Of a stretch of 64,000 bases of DNA, positions 43,774 to 51,708 are shown piece after piece. Made by a program: the position numbers and the translations under genes. Below the pieces are notes generated by a model. The model did no database searches and had not been told where the DNA came from. It saw nothing but the letters and a program-made list of their open reading frames with translations. The stretch is from contig CASEUJ010000015.1 of assembly GCA_949291125.1 (NCBI GenBank), positions 62,001-126,000 on the forward strand, written 5' to 3'. The stretch is from an uncultured Ruminococcus sp. (GTDB lineage: Bacteria; Bacillota; Clostridia; Oscillospirales; Ruminococcaceae). Numbering within the stretch: position 1 is the stretch's first letter; each line of letters opens with the position of its first letter.

Positions 43774-44082
43774 ATGGCAGTAACAATTCTCACAATGGAT
43801 AATTTTCAGCAGGAAGTATTAGACGCATCCCAGAAGGTGCTGATCGATTTTTATGCAAGCTGGTGCGGACCTTGTCAGGCAATGGCACCACTCTTTGAAG
43901 AGGCGTCCAACGAAGCTACGAATGTGAAGTTCTGTAAGGTCAATGTCGATGAACAGCCAAAACTTGCCCGAAGCTTTGGCATCTCCAGCATTCCGACGCT
44001 GATCGTTTTTGAAAACGGGAAACCGGTGCAACAGTCCGTCGGCGGTAGAACAAAGGAAGGGCTGTTAGAACTGGTGCGGTAA
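43774..44082 (+). CDS. trxA: Thioredoxin
   Basis: 102 residues with the active site WCGPC (FYASWCGPCQAM) and the cis-proline loop ISSIPTLIVFENGK, the full thioredoxin fold. It reduces protein disulfides, being recycled by thioredoxin reductase (no trxB in the window). RBS AGGAGG 8 bases before ATG. The gap to the GH3 gene (54 bases) shows no clear terminator, so partial read-through is possible. Confidence 0.97.
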   Translation: MAVTILTMDNFQQEVLDASQKVLIDFYASWCGPCQAMAPLFEEASNEATNVKFCKVNVDEQPKLARSFGISSIPTLIVFENGKPVQQSVGGRTKEGLLELVR

Positions 44083-44177
44083 GTGGCGCAAATGCTGCCT
44101 GTTCTGTATGCAACTTTCCACATTTTTTAGTGGCTTTTCACAGAGTGCATAAAATTCGGGACGATACAGATTTCTTC

Positions 44178-44207
44178 TTGACAAAATGCCATATTTTATG
44201 GTATGAT
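44178..44207 (+). promoter_or_regulatory. Promoter of the DUF3793-flavodoxin operon
   Basis: TTGACA (44178-44183), 18-base spacer, TATGAT (44202-44207). The start site would fall at about 44214, immediately before or inside the first TTAG-N6-CTAA box. Confidence 0.82.
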
Positions 44208-44215
44208 ATTTACAG

Positions 44216-44229
44216 TTAGATTCGGCTAA
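44216..44229 (+). promoter_or_regulatory. TTAG-N6-CTAA box 1 (candidate DtxR/MntR- or Fur-like operator)
   Basis: TTAG-ATTCGG-CTAA, an inverted repeat at the predicted transcription start of the DUF3793 gene. DtxR/IdeR-family iron regulators bind TTAGG-type inverted repeats, and this protein family is often next to iron-transport genes, so metal control is the suggested function. Confidence 0.55.
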
Positions 44230-44233
44230 CTAA

Positions 44234-44280
44234 AAAGAATCGCATCGCCGATCGAAGATGCAGAAGCGATGCGATTCTTT
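44234..44280. terminator. 15-bp perfect hairpin in the DUF3793 leader
   Basis: AAAGAATCGCATCGC (44234-44248) pairs perfectly with GCGATGCGATTCTTT (44266-44280). On plus the tail is CTTGCC, a poor U-run apart from the TTT inside the stem; on minus the tail is TTTTTAG. It is either a bidirectional terminator, the trxA terminator, or an attenuator between the promoter and the gene. Confidence 0.65.
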
Positions 44281-44292
44281 CTTGCCATATAG

Positions 44293-44306
44293 TTAGTCAA
44301 AGCTAA
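44293..44306 (+). promoter_or_regulatory. TTAG-N6-CTAA box 2
   Basis: TTAG-TCAAAG-CTAA, a second copy of the inverted repeat with identical half-sites, 77 bases after the first and 3 bases before the GGAGG ribosome-binding site. Confidence 0.5.
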
Positions 44307-44321
44307 TCACGGAGGCATGAT

Positions 44322-44924
44322 ATGACAAACATCACACCAAACGCATTTGAATATAAGCTTGCTTTTCACAGTGCGCCGGCACTGATGGGCGTAAAGCCGG
44401 CAAGTTTATTCTCGCTCAGCCGACAGGAGTATGATTTGGATACACTGACAGCGCAGTTTCATCAAAACGCCGGACAGCTTGGCCTTTCGATCCGCGTGAT
44501 CTGCACCTGTCAGAGCAGAGCACTTTTGCTTGTCGTGCAGGAACCGCTGATGAAACGGCAGCTGGCACATCCTGCACGGCGTATGGTGTTGACGGAATAT
44601 GGATATGCGAAAGAATGGGATATGCATGCGTGCCTATCCCATCTGGCGCGGCGCATGTCAAATCATGTTGAATTTCCGCATGAGACGGGCATATTCCTTG
44701 GTTATCCAGTGGAAGACGTTCTTGGATTCATCGAAAATCGCGGCGAGAACTGTAAGCTCTGCGGTTTCTGGAAAGTCTACAGCGATCCGGAACATGCGCG
44801 GCAGACATTTGCTGTATATGATCGCTGCCGGCGCTTTTTGTGTGGCGGTTTGCGGCAGGGTAGGACGCTCTACCAACTTCTACCGCAGTCGACTCGACCG
44901 GGATCCATGCCGACTCAGGCGTAA
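44322..44924 (+). CDS. DUF3793 family protein
   Basis: 200 residues. The C-terminal half has the family signature: FPHETGIFLGYPVEDVLGFI, ENRGENCKLCGFWKVYSD and a final helix with the CRRF segment. The function is unknown; homologous proteins in Clostridia are usually found next to a flavodoxin and ferrous-iron transport genes, as here with the flavodoxin that follows 39 bases later. There is no signal peptide or membrane span. Conserved cysteines (CKLCG) could bind metal or a cofactor, which is an inference. RBS GGAGG; controlled by the promoter and TTAG boxes upstream. Confidence 0.9.
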   Translation: MTNITPNAFEYKLAFHSAPALMGVKPASLFSLSRQEYDLDTLTAQFHQNAGQLGLSIRVICTCQSRALLLVVQEPLMKRQLAHPARRMVLTEYGYAKEWDMHACLSHLARRMSNHVEFPHETGIFLGYPVEDVLGFIENRGENCKLCGFWKVYSDPEHARQTFAVYDRCRRFLCGGLRQGRTLYQLLPQSTRPGSMPTQA

Positions 44925-44963
44925 ATATTTCGTATCCAATACCGACAAGGAGGAATTTTTCAG

Positions 44964-45360
44964 ATGAAAGCAGCAGTAATTTATTGGAGTGGAACGGGTA
45001 ACACCGAACAGATGGCGATTGCCGTGGCAGGTGGCGTAGATGCGGAGCTTTACAGCGTTTCGGAATTTTCGGGCGATCTCAAGGCATACGACCGGATTGC
45101 ATTCGGCTGCCCAGCAATGGGCGACGAGGTGCTGGAAGAGAGCGAATTCGAGCCGTTTTTCACGGCGATCGAGGGCGATCTGGCTGGTAAGGAAATCGCG
45201 TTGTTCGGTTCGTATGACCGGGGGTGACGGCGAATGGATGCGTCAGTGGGCAGAGCGTGTCAAGGCAGATGGTGCGGTATTGCTCCATGGCGAAGGACTG
45301 ATCGTCAATAACACGCCAACGGAAGCAGATTTGGAAACGTGTAAGGCATTGTTGCAGTAA
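44964..45360 (+). pseudogene. Flavodoxin split by a one-base frameshift at a G5 run
   Basis: The first frame (44964-45227) codes for a flavodoxin N-terminus: [18 protein letters not shown] is the FMN-phosphate loop (SGTGNTE), then [20 protein letters not shown] and [10 protein letters not shown]. It stops at TGA 45225-45227 just after CCGGGGGTGAC. Dropping one G of the run at 45220-45224 gives [20 protein letters not shown] and a normal C-terminus ending at 45360, total about 131 residues, a short-chain flavodoxin. The two halves fit with no other damage, so the gene is either recently inactivated, phase-variable at the homopolymer, decoded by +1 frameshifting at GGG-TGA, or mis-sequenced. 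It would carry electrons in place of ferredoxin, often under low iron. Confidence 0.85.
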
Positions 45361-45384
45361 ATTTTGTTTGCAGTTGTGTTGTGA

Positions 45385-45416
45385 GTTGCCGGGTGGAAAT
45401 GCACCCGGCAACTTTT
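45385..45416 (+). terminator. Terminator after the flavodoxin
   Basis: GTTGCCGGGTG-GAAATG-CACCCGGCAAC perfect 11-bp stem followed by TTTT. Confidence 0.93.
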
Positions 45417-45602
45417 CTTATTTTTGAAATGTTTTTGTTTTGTTCAAAATATCCTTGATTTTATATGCTATTATATCTATGAAAATATTTAATTTCCATA
45501 CAACATAAAATGAGAAAAATTATATGAAATGTCGTGGCTAGCATGAGGTGTCAGTACAAAGAGCTACGGGAATTTGACAGAATCTGTTGGCGGAACATTT
45601 GG

Positions 45603-45631
45603 TTGAGATGAAACTGTCGACTTGTTACAAT
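45603..45631 (+). promoter_or_regulatory. Promoter of the GT-C-like membrane protein gene
   Basis: TTGAGA (45603-45608), 17-base spacer, extended TGtTACAAT (-10 at 45626-45631). The leader contains a GGCAT-N7-ATGCC hairpin. A weaker candidate pair is TTGATT/TATGAA at 45455-45483. The rest of the 45417-45716 gap is A+T-rich and shows no gene. Confidence 0.6.
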
Positions 45632-45716
45632 TTCATATTTAAGCCGACGTGACATTTGGTGAAGGGTTTGGCATGAGTGACATGCCTATTCCGCCGAAAA
45701 AAGAAAAGAGGTAAAA

Positions 45717-47924
45717 ATGAAAATTAATATTTGGGCTGGATTGTCAAGAATTTTCGCTGCTGTCTGGAAAGCAGCACATATAATATTGGTGTTTCTTTTT
45801 GTGCTAACTGCTTTTGGTACAATTTACAATTTTTCTTCTGTCAGCCTAGGTAGAGAGCAGGATAGGAAAGCGCTGTTCCTGATCGGGATCGTTTTGACTG
45901 TATTGCTAACAGGTGTTTTTGTTGTGATTTTCCGCTGGATTGATCGTTTGAAAATGCGAAAAGGACAGTATATCTTATCCGCAAGTTTGTTTGCCATAAT
46001 GATAGCATTTTTCATTGTGCTTTTGACACAGTTCGATGTAAAGCCCAAGACAGACTCCTTGTATGATATTGATGCAGGATTGTATTTTTTGGATCATGAT
46101 CGCGCAACATATGATTCTGGCTTAAATGGCTATATGCTAAAGTGTGCCAATAACTATACGTTTTCGATTTTGTTGTCCTATTTTTTTCGGATGCTTATGT
46201 CGTTAGGCATCACAGATGTTCTGTTTCCCTTATATATTGCAAATGTAATGGCGATTTTGCTTGCCGTAGTTCTGCTCTATATGATTGTAAAGGAAATGCT
46301 TGGGATTCGTGCTGCGAATAAAACACTCCTCCTCTGTACCCTCAATCCCATTTATTATGGACTGACTTTCTGGAGCTATACGACGACATTTAGTCTGCCA
46401 GTCATGATGGGCGTTATGTTATTTGCAATTCGGTGTTACAAAGCCAAAAAGATATGGTCTGAGATCCTGTTTGCGGTTGGCGAAGGATTGCTTTTGGTTC
46501 TGGGTTATGAGATCCGACCGACCGCGATATTCCCTTTTGTTGCAATTGTCCTATTCACCGTTGGAATCTTGCGAAAGCATCAAATTTTACGGAAAGTGCT
46601 GCGCAGCGGCATTTGCATTGTGTGTACGATTTGCGTGGCGATGGTGCTTTGGTCGAATGTGAAAAACAGCTATTTCTCCGAAGTTTCCAAAGGTGCTTTT
46701 CCGATCTCCTACTATTTTATGATGGGCTCTCATGGAAACGGCGATCTCACGACGATCGGGAATGATCTGAACCTTATGAATGCCTATGAGACAACAGAAG
46801 AAAAATCAGAGGTTGCATGGGAAAAAACTTTTGAGAATTACAAACAACTAGGAATTTCAGGAACCGTAAATTTGTGGTATCGAAAGCTGGTGTCAACATT
46901 CTCTGACGGATATTCCAATATCACAACACGTGTGGATGCCGGTCAAACAGAAAGCAGCATGTACGAATGGTTTGCCGGAAATCGAAAGGGCTTGTTTCAG
47001 CTGTATGCTCAAGCGTTTCGCCTTATTACGATTTTCGGCGCATGTATTGTGGTGCTGCGCAGTATCCGATCTTCTCGCACGCCGGCGTTTCTTTCGATTT
47101 TGTGTATCACAGTGTTGGGCGGCATGCTGTTTCATATGGTATGGGAGGCGAAAAACATATACTCCGCGCCGTTTCTACTCTGTTTGTTTCCGGTTACACA
47201 AGATGGTTTGTCGAAATATGAAACAGAGGGTATGAAAAAATCCATCATCTCGCGGATCGACAAGAGCATAAAAGGTAGGATTGTCTTTGCCGGATTCACG
47301 ATTTTTACCTGTTTGAATCTGCTTTCGATGTTTGCGCAGGAATCTTCGTTTGATTATTATCGTATCAACAACTTATTCCCAAATTATGTTGCAAAAATAG
47401 AGAGCGATATGTATATCCAGCAGGATTTTTATGTCGAAAAATCGTTTAATCAGATCATATTCCAAGTGAAGAAAGCGGCGGGAGAAGCATCATATTCTAC
47501 CTATGATGTCAGCGTCTCCGATGACAGTGGCAAAATTCTGGGACAGACCGTTGTTGGCGCGAAAGATATCAAGGATGATCACCTTACGGCAAGATTTCCG
47601 GAAGAGATCTCCGGTGAGACGCATTATACCTTACAGATTTGGAAACAAGATCCATCCCAAAATTCGATTTCCTTTTTCACGCGAAATACACTGTATCTGG
47701 ACGCATACGACGGCAGTATGATGGTAGATGGAAACGACACCTATGTCAGTGATTTGGTGATGGCCGTTCTTTTGCATTCAGACAAAGAGATGTATTTTTC
47801 CAAAGTTACACGCGGGGTAATCGTTCTGGTGATCTTAATACTTGCCGCTGTGGTGTGTTTTGAACGCCCCATATATGAACGAATCCAAAAATCGATCAAA
47901 GCAACAGCGCCTAGTGAAGAGTAG
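45717..47924 (+). CDS. Polytopic membrane protein, probable GT-C fold glycosyltransferase
   Basis: 735 residues. About 12-13 hydrophobic spans cover residues 15-470 and one more lies at the end (about 700-722). The first extracytoplasmic loop holds the acidic SLYDIDAGLYFLDHD near 115-130, and the spans alternate with short loops as in ArnT/PMT or teichoic-acid GT-C enzymes that use polyprenyl-linked donors. Residues about 560-690 form an external beta-rich domain (VEKSFNQIIFQVKKAAG, HYTLQIWKQDP). The acidic residues expected for a GT-C active site are plausible but not identified with certainty. The A+T content and codon use (many AAA, ATT, TTT) differ from the neighbouring genes, which suggests transfer. 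RBS AAGAGGT. Confidence 0.75.
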   Translation: MKINIWAGLSRIFAAVWKAAHIILVFLFVLTAFGTIYNFSSVSLGREQDRKALFLIGIVLTVLLTGVFVVIFRWIDRLKMRKGQYILSASLFAIMIAFFIVLLTQFDVKPKTDSLYDIDAGLYFLDHDRATYDSGLNGYMLKCANNYTFSILLSYFFRMLMSLGITDVLFPLYIANVMAILLAVVLLYMIVKEMLGIRAANKTLLLCTLNPIYYGLTFWSYTTTFSLPVMMGVMLFAIRCYKAKKIWSEILFAVGEGLLLVLGYEIRPTAIFPFVAIVLFTVGILRKHQILRKVLRSGICIVCTICVAMVLWSNVKNSYFSEVSKGAFPISYYFMMGSHGNGDLTTIGNDLNLMNAYETTEEKSEVAWEKTFENYKQLGISGTVNLWYRKLVSTFSDGYSNITTRVDAGQTESSMYEWFAGNRKGLFQLYAQAFRLITIFGACIVVLRSIRSSRTPAFLSILCITVLGGMLFHMVWEAKNIYSAPFLLCLFPVTQDGLSKYETEGMKKSIISRIDKSIKGRIVFAGFTIFTCLNLLSMFAQESSFDYYRINNLFPNYVAKIESDMYIQQDFYVEKSFNQIIFQVKKAAGEASYSTYDVSVSDDSGKILGQTVVGAKDIKDDHLTARFPEEISGETHYTLQIWKQDPSQNSISFFTRNTLYLDAYDGSMMVDGNDTYVSDLVMAVLLHSDKEMYFSKVTRGVIVLVILILAAVVCFERPIYERIQKSIKATAPSEE

Positions 47925-47984
47925 CATAACGGAACATCAAACCGATTGACCACGTTATAAATCTCATAAAATCTATAAAATACA

Positions 47985-48032
47985 AAAAATCCCGAAGCCA
48001 GACGCCGTATTGCGTTTGCCTTCGGGATTTTT
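47985..48032. terminator. Bidirectional terminator between convergent genes
   Basis: AAAAATCCCGAAG pairs with CTTCGGGATTTTT, with further pairing inside (ACGC/GCGT). It serves the membrane GT gene and the 2-oxoacid oxidoreductase operon. Confidence 0.93.
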
Positions 48033-48061
48033 ATATCATATCAATTAGGCAATGCGGCGCA

Positions 48062-48595
48062 TTACTTCTGCGCCATGCCAAGCTCAATCGCCTTGAGATT
48101 CGCCTTGATCAGATGCGCACGCTTTGGTGGAATACATTTTTCCATCGCCTTCTGCACTGTGTCCATGGAGAACAGGTTTGTCTCCGCCAGCATTCTGCCG
48201 AGCAGCACCATGTTCGCCGCACCGTTTAAGCCTGCATCTGTCGCAAGATCTGTCGCAGGAATCGAAACCTCCGTTACGTCCTTGCGGTCGCAGACTTCAT
48301 CCACGATCGAGTTGTCAAGCAGCACCAGCCCGCCGGGCTTCACTGCGTCAATGAACTTCTTATACGATGGCCCATTCATGGCAATGAGATAGTCCGGATT
48401 GGATACTACCGGCGAGCCAATCGGCTCGTCCGAAATACACACGGCACAGTTTGCCGTTCCGCCGCGCATTTCCGGACCATAGGACGGCAGCCACGAGATC
48501 TCTTTGCCATCGATCAATGCGCAATACGCCAGCACTTTTCCGGCAAACAGAATTCCCTGTCCGCCAAATCCAGCTAAAATGATTTCAGTTGTCAT
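48062..48595 (-). CDS. vorC: 2-oxoacid:ferredoxin oxidoreductase gamma subunit
   Basis: 177 residues. The N-terminal IILAGFGGQGILFAGKVLA is the gamma-subunit signature, followed by WLPSYGPEMRGGTANC and the ISDEPIGSP segment. It binds coenzyme A-related steps at the interface of the complex. Together with the delta, alpha and beta subunits on the same strand it makes a four-gene enzyme that oxidatively decarboxylates branched-chain or 2-ketoglutarate-type acids to acyl-CoA with reduced ferredoxin. It overlaps the beta-subunit gene by 4 bases. The operon ends at the bidirectional terminator. Confidence 0.93.
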   Translation of the reverse strand: MTTEIILAGFGGQGILFAGKVLAYCALIDGKEISWLPSYGPEMRGGTANCAVCISDEPIGSPVVSNPDYLIAMNGPSYKKFIDAVKPGGLVLLDNSIVDEVCDRKDVTEVSIPATDLATDAGLNGAANMVLLGRMLAETNLFSMDTVQKAMEKCIPPKRAHLIKANLKAIELGMAQK

Positions 48596-49350
48596 GCCTG
48601 TGTCCCCTCCTCTGCTGTGACATCTTTATATACGCCGAGCGGATAATAGGGGATCATCTGATCCTTCACAAATTGCATTGACTCTGCCGGAGAAAGTCCC
48701 CAGTTAGTCGGACATGTGGAAAGAACCTCGACGATCGAAAGTCCGCGCTTTGCCTTCTGGTTTTCAAATGCCTTGCGGATTGCCTTCTTTGCGGCACGGA
48801 TATGGGGTACACTGTCGATCGCCACACGCTCTGCAAGTGCCGTTCCGCTCAAGGTCGCGAGCATCTCGCAAACCCGGATCGGATAGCCTGCGGTTTCGGT
48901 GTTTCTGCCATAAGGCGTTGTCTGCGTCACCTGACCCGGCAGCGTTGTCGGCGCCATCTGTCCGCCAGTCATGCCGTAGGTGGTGTTGTTGATAAAGATG
49001 ATGACAATATTTTCGCCGCGCGTCGCCACATGTACGGTTTCTGCTGTGCCAATGGCGGCAAGGTCGCCGTCGCCCTGGTAGGAAAAGACCATCTTGTCGG
49101 GATTGGTGCGCTTGACGCCGGTAGCAACTGCTGGTGCTCTGCCGTGGGGTGCCTCGATGACATCGCAGCCAAAATAATTATAGGACATGACGGAACATCC
49201 TACCGGCACTACGCCGATGGTGTCGCCCTCAATATTCATTTCGTCCAGTACTTCACAGACCAGACGATGGACAATGCCGTGGCCGCATCCCGGACAAAAG
49301 TGCGTCGGGACATCTAACAGCGATTTCGGACGCTCAAATACCACTGCCAT
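48592..49350 (-). CDS. vorA: 2-oxoacid:ferredoxin oxidoreductase beta subunit (TPP-binding)
   Basis: 252 residues from ATG 49350 with AGGAGGTG upstream; the extension to 49452 lies in the alpha gene and is not coding. It holds CPGCGHGIVHRL, then the thiamine-diphosphate motif SYQGDGDLAAIG with INNTTYGMTGGQMAPTT about 30 residues later, as in VOR, KOR and PFOR beta subunits. The C-terminus NWGLSPAESMQFVKDQM is typical of the VOR/KOR group. Its start overlaps the alpha stop by one base (TAATG), ensuring equal synthesis. Confidence 0.95.
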   Translation of the reverse strand: MAVVFERPKSLLDVPTHFCPGCGHGIVHRLVCEVLDEMNIEGDTIGVVPVGCSVMSYNYFGCDVIEAPHGRAPAVATGVKRTNPDKMVFSYQGDGDLAAIGTAETVHVATRGENIVIIFINNTTYGMTGGQMAPTTLPGQVTQTTPYGRNTETAGYPIRVCEMLATLSGTALAERVAIDSVPHIRAAKKAIRKAFENQKAKRGLSIVEVLSTCPTNWGLSPAESMQFVKDQMIPYYPLGVYKDVTAEEGTQA

Positions 49351-50411
49351 TATGCTGCACCTCCTGTGAGTTTTTCGATCTCTGTCAATACTTCTGCCGG
49401 GGTCGGGATCACACCGCCGGTTCTGCCGAAGAATGTCACCGGCAGCCGGCATGATGTCGCCAGACGCACATCGTCGATCATCTGTCCCATGGACATCTCG
49501 ACATCGAGGATCTGGGATGCGTGCTTGGTGGCTTCACAAAGTTCTTTTTTCGGGAACGGCCACAAGGTCTTAGGACGGAACAGACCAGCTTTGATGCCCT
49601 TTTGCCGTGCTGCTGTTACGGCGGACTTAGCGACTCTTGCCGATGCGCCATAGGCAGTCACCACGATCTCGGCGTCTTCGCACTGATACAGTTCTGCATC
49701 GGTTTCATTTGCCTCGATGATGGCATAGCGCTGGAAGCGTTCTTGTACCTTTTGTTCCAGAAGCGGGGCATCCAGGAACAGGGAATTGATGATGTGATGC
49801 TCGCGCTGGTTGCCGTGACCGCATGCTGCCCAGTCGGACTTGTCCGGTAGGGTCGTGCGCGGTTCCGGGAATGTGACCGGCTCCATCATCTGTCCGAGCA
49901 GACCATCTGCTAAGATCATCGCCGGAATGCGGTACTGATCTGCTTTGTCAAACGCCAGCATCACAGTGTCGACCATTTCTTGTACCGAACACGGCGCAAA
50001 GACCAGAATGTGAAAATCACCGTGTCCCATCGCGTGCGTTGCCTGGTAATAGTCAGACTGAGCCGGCTGGATGGAACCCAGACCCGGCCCCCCACGCTGG
50101 ACGTTGATGATCAGTCCCGGCAGGTCTGAGCCTGCCATGTACGAGATGCCCTCTGCTTTCAGGGATACCCCCGGGGACGAGGACGAAGTCATGGCACGGA
50201 CACCAGTAGAGGCGGCACCCAGCACCATGTTGATCGCGGCGATCTCCGATTCTGCCTGTAAGAACACGCCGCCGGCCTTTTCCATGCGCTTTGCCATATA
50301 GGCAGACAGTTCGGTCTGGGGTGTGATCGGATAGCCAAAGAAGCACTTACAGCCGGCACGGATCGCAGCTTCGGCGAGTGCTTCGTTGCCTTTCATCAGA
50401 CTTTTTTCCAT
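49350..50411 (-). CDS. vorB: 2-oxoacid:ferredoxin oxidoreductase alpha subunit (VorB-like)
   Basis: 353 residues. The N-terminal KGNEALAEAAIRAGCKCFFG and GYPITPQTELSAYMA form the pyrimidine-binding domain. The central TSSSSPGVSLKAEGISYMAGS and NVQRGGPGLGS, and the C-terminal TAYGASARVAKSA and LFRPKTLWPFPKKEL, are as in 3-methyl-2-oxobutanoate dehydrogenase VorB. The alternative is a 2-oxoglutarate enzyme; motifs alone do not settle the substrate. It probably links branched-chain amino-acid breakdown or synthesis with ferredoxin in a strict anaerobe. It lies 18 bases downstream of the ferredoxin-like gene. Confidence 0.93.
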   Translation of the reverse strand: MEKSLMKGNEALAEAAIRAGCKCFFGYPITPQTELSAYMAKRMEKAGGVFLQAESEIAAINMVLGAASTGVRAMTSSSSPGVSLKAEGISYMAGSDLPGLIINVQRGGPGLGSIQPAQSDYYQATHAMGHGDFHILVFAPCSVQEMVDTVMLAFDKADQYRIPAMILADGLLGQMMEPVTFPEPRTTLPDKSDWAACGHGNQREHHIINSLFLDAPLLEQKVQERFQRYAIIEANETDAELYQCEDAEIVVTAYGASARVAKSAVTAARQKGIKAGLFRPKTLWPFPKKELCEATKHASQILDVEMSMGQMIDDVRLATSCRLPVTFFGRTGGVIPTPAEVLTEIEKLTGGAA

Positions 50412-50429
50412 TGGAAGTTACCCTTCTTT

Positions 50430-50636
50430 CTATTTTGAAATTGTGATGGCGCAGTCCGGACAGATCGTGGCGCACATGGCGCAGCTGATACAAGCGTCCT
50501 GATCGGTACAGACAGCAGTGAAATAGCCTTTTTCGTTGCGGTGCTCTTTTTGCAGCGCGACAATCTTTTTGGGACATGCAGTGATGCAAAGTCCACAGCC
50601 TTTACAACGGTCGAATTTGACGGTCATTTTTTCCAT
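50430..50636 (-). CDS. vorD: 4Fe-4S ferredoxin, delta subunit of the oxidoreductase
   Basis: 68 residues from ATG 50636 with AAAGGGGTGA upstream; upstream frame to 50720 has no good RBS. Two clusters: CKGCGLCITACP and CISCAMCATICP, each CxxCxxCxxxCP, so two [4Fe-4S] centres. It passes electrons from the catalytic subunits to external ferredoxin. The 58-base gap to the MinD-like gene upstream suggests one transcript. Confidence 0.94.
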   Translation of the reverse strand: MEKMTVKFDRCKGCGLCITACPKKIVALQKEHRNEKGYFTAVCTDQDACISCAMCATICPDCAITISK

Positions 50637-50694
50637 GCGATTCACCCCTTTCTGCGTTAGAAATTGATAGGCAAGAGAATTTTGCCTTTGGTTT

Positions 50695-51351
50695 TTACTG
50701 CTCCCAAACCGCTCGCACATACCGTTCCACTGCCAGCCCCTGGGGGACTTCCAGCGTTAGATCCTTAGGATAGGTATTGTACACCAATGGCAGGTCGGCC
50801 TGCGCTGCAACTTCTTCTCCATAGGGCAACGCCCGAAGAATGGTCTGTGCCGTCGTTTCTCTGCCGAGGTTTGAGTTGTTGACGATCCCTGTGTGGCGCA
50901 TCCGAGAAACGGCTTCGATATCCCGCATGAGTGAGAGTGTTTCATCGGGCTGTTCCGTAAGATAGCGATAGCGGTTTACGACATACCACATATCGAGTTG
51001 ATCCGGCACATAGGCAGAAAATCCTTCGGCATAGCGCCCGAGTCCAATGGCACCGGCATCATCGCCTCCCACATCGACGATCAGGTAGCCTGGCTCATAC
51101 GCCATGCGCTCCATATCAAAGGAGATCGCCGGGATATCGAGACTGGTATTTGCGTACATGGATGCGGCAAGGGTGATTCCCCGGTCGGCAAACAGCTTTG
51201 CGAAGTCCGCCGTGCGGAAATAGGGGTTGACGATATCAAAATCCACCACCGTGACTTTTTCTCCGGCATTCGCCAGCGACAGCGCCAGATTAACTGCAAG
51301 GTTAGTCTTGCCCGAGCCGTAGTGTCCAGTGATGATGGTAATTTTTTTCAT
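50695..51351 (-). CDS. MinD/ParA-like ATPase linked to the oxidoreductase operon
   Basis: 218 residues from ATG 51351. It has the deviant Walker A TGHYGSGKTNLAVNLAL near the N-terminus (HYGSGKTN; the second conserved lysine of MinD, KGG-type, is absent), the switch VVDFDIVNPYFRTADF and VDVGGDDAGAIGLG. It resembles the ATPases near [Fe-S] assembly or CO-dehydrogenase maturation (CooC-like) more than cell-division MinD. As the first gene of the vor transcript it may help insert metal clusters or regulate the complex, but no direct evidence is visible. Upstream in-frame Mets (51393, 51498) are possible starts; none has a strong RBS. Confidence 0.85.
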   Translation of the reverse strand: MKKITIITGHYGSGKTNLAVNLALSLANAGEKVTVVDFDIVNPYFRTADFAKLFADRGITLAASMYANTSLDIPAISFDMERMAYEPGYLIVDVGGDDAGAIGLGRYAEGFSAYVPDQLDMWYVVNRYRYLTEQPDETLSLMRDIEAVSRMRHTGIVNNSNLGRETTAQTILRALPYGEEVAAQADLPLVYNTYPKDLTLEVPQGLAVERYVRAVWEQ

Positions 51352-51421
51352 AGCGGTTTTCGATTCCTTTCCAAGTGTATGCACAAAGGGCATATGTCCG
51401 CCGGATATGACATATAAATTC

Positions 51422-51450
51422 ATTATACCACACCCGGCGCAAAAATGCAA
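51422..51450 (-). promoter_or_regulatory. Promoter of the MinD-like/oxidoreductase operon
   Basis: Minus strand: TTGCAT (51450-51445), 17-base spacer, extended TGgTATAAT (-10 at 51427-51422). The upstream in-frame ATG at 51498 lies upstream of this promoter, and the one at 51393 is inside the leader. Confidence 0.8.
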
Positions 51451-51525
51451 CAGAAAAACAATGACTTTTCCCGGCACTCTTATACCAGCGTATTGCATAA
51501 AAAATAAGCAATATGTACAAAAAAA

Positions 51526-51554
51526 TTGATTATATTTCTACCGCTTTATATAAT
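51526..51554 (+). promoter_or_regulatory. Promoter of the large surface-protein gene
   Basis: TTGATT (51526-51531), 17-base spacer, TATAAT (51549-51554). A second extended -10 TGaTATAAT lies at 51591-51599 without a clear -35. The leader is 100-150 bases. Confidence 0.7.
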
Positions 51555-51708
51555 TTATAGTAAAATCGAAAAATTATATTCATATTCATATGATATAATA
51601 ATAAAGAAGATGAAATTGAGTCAGACAGATGGCATACGGGTGGCAGATATGTGAAATAGGATTCCTGGGTGTCGGCTGTCAATTTTGTTACAAAAGGAGG
51701 AAACGCAT

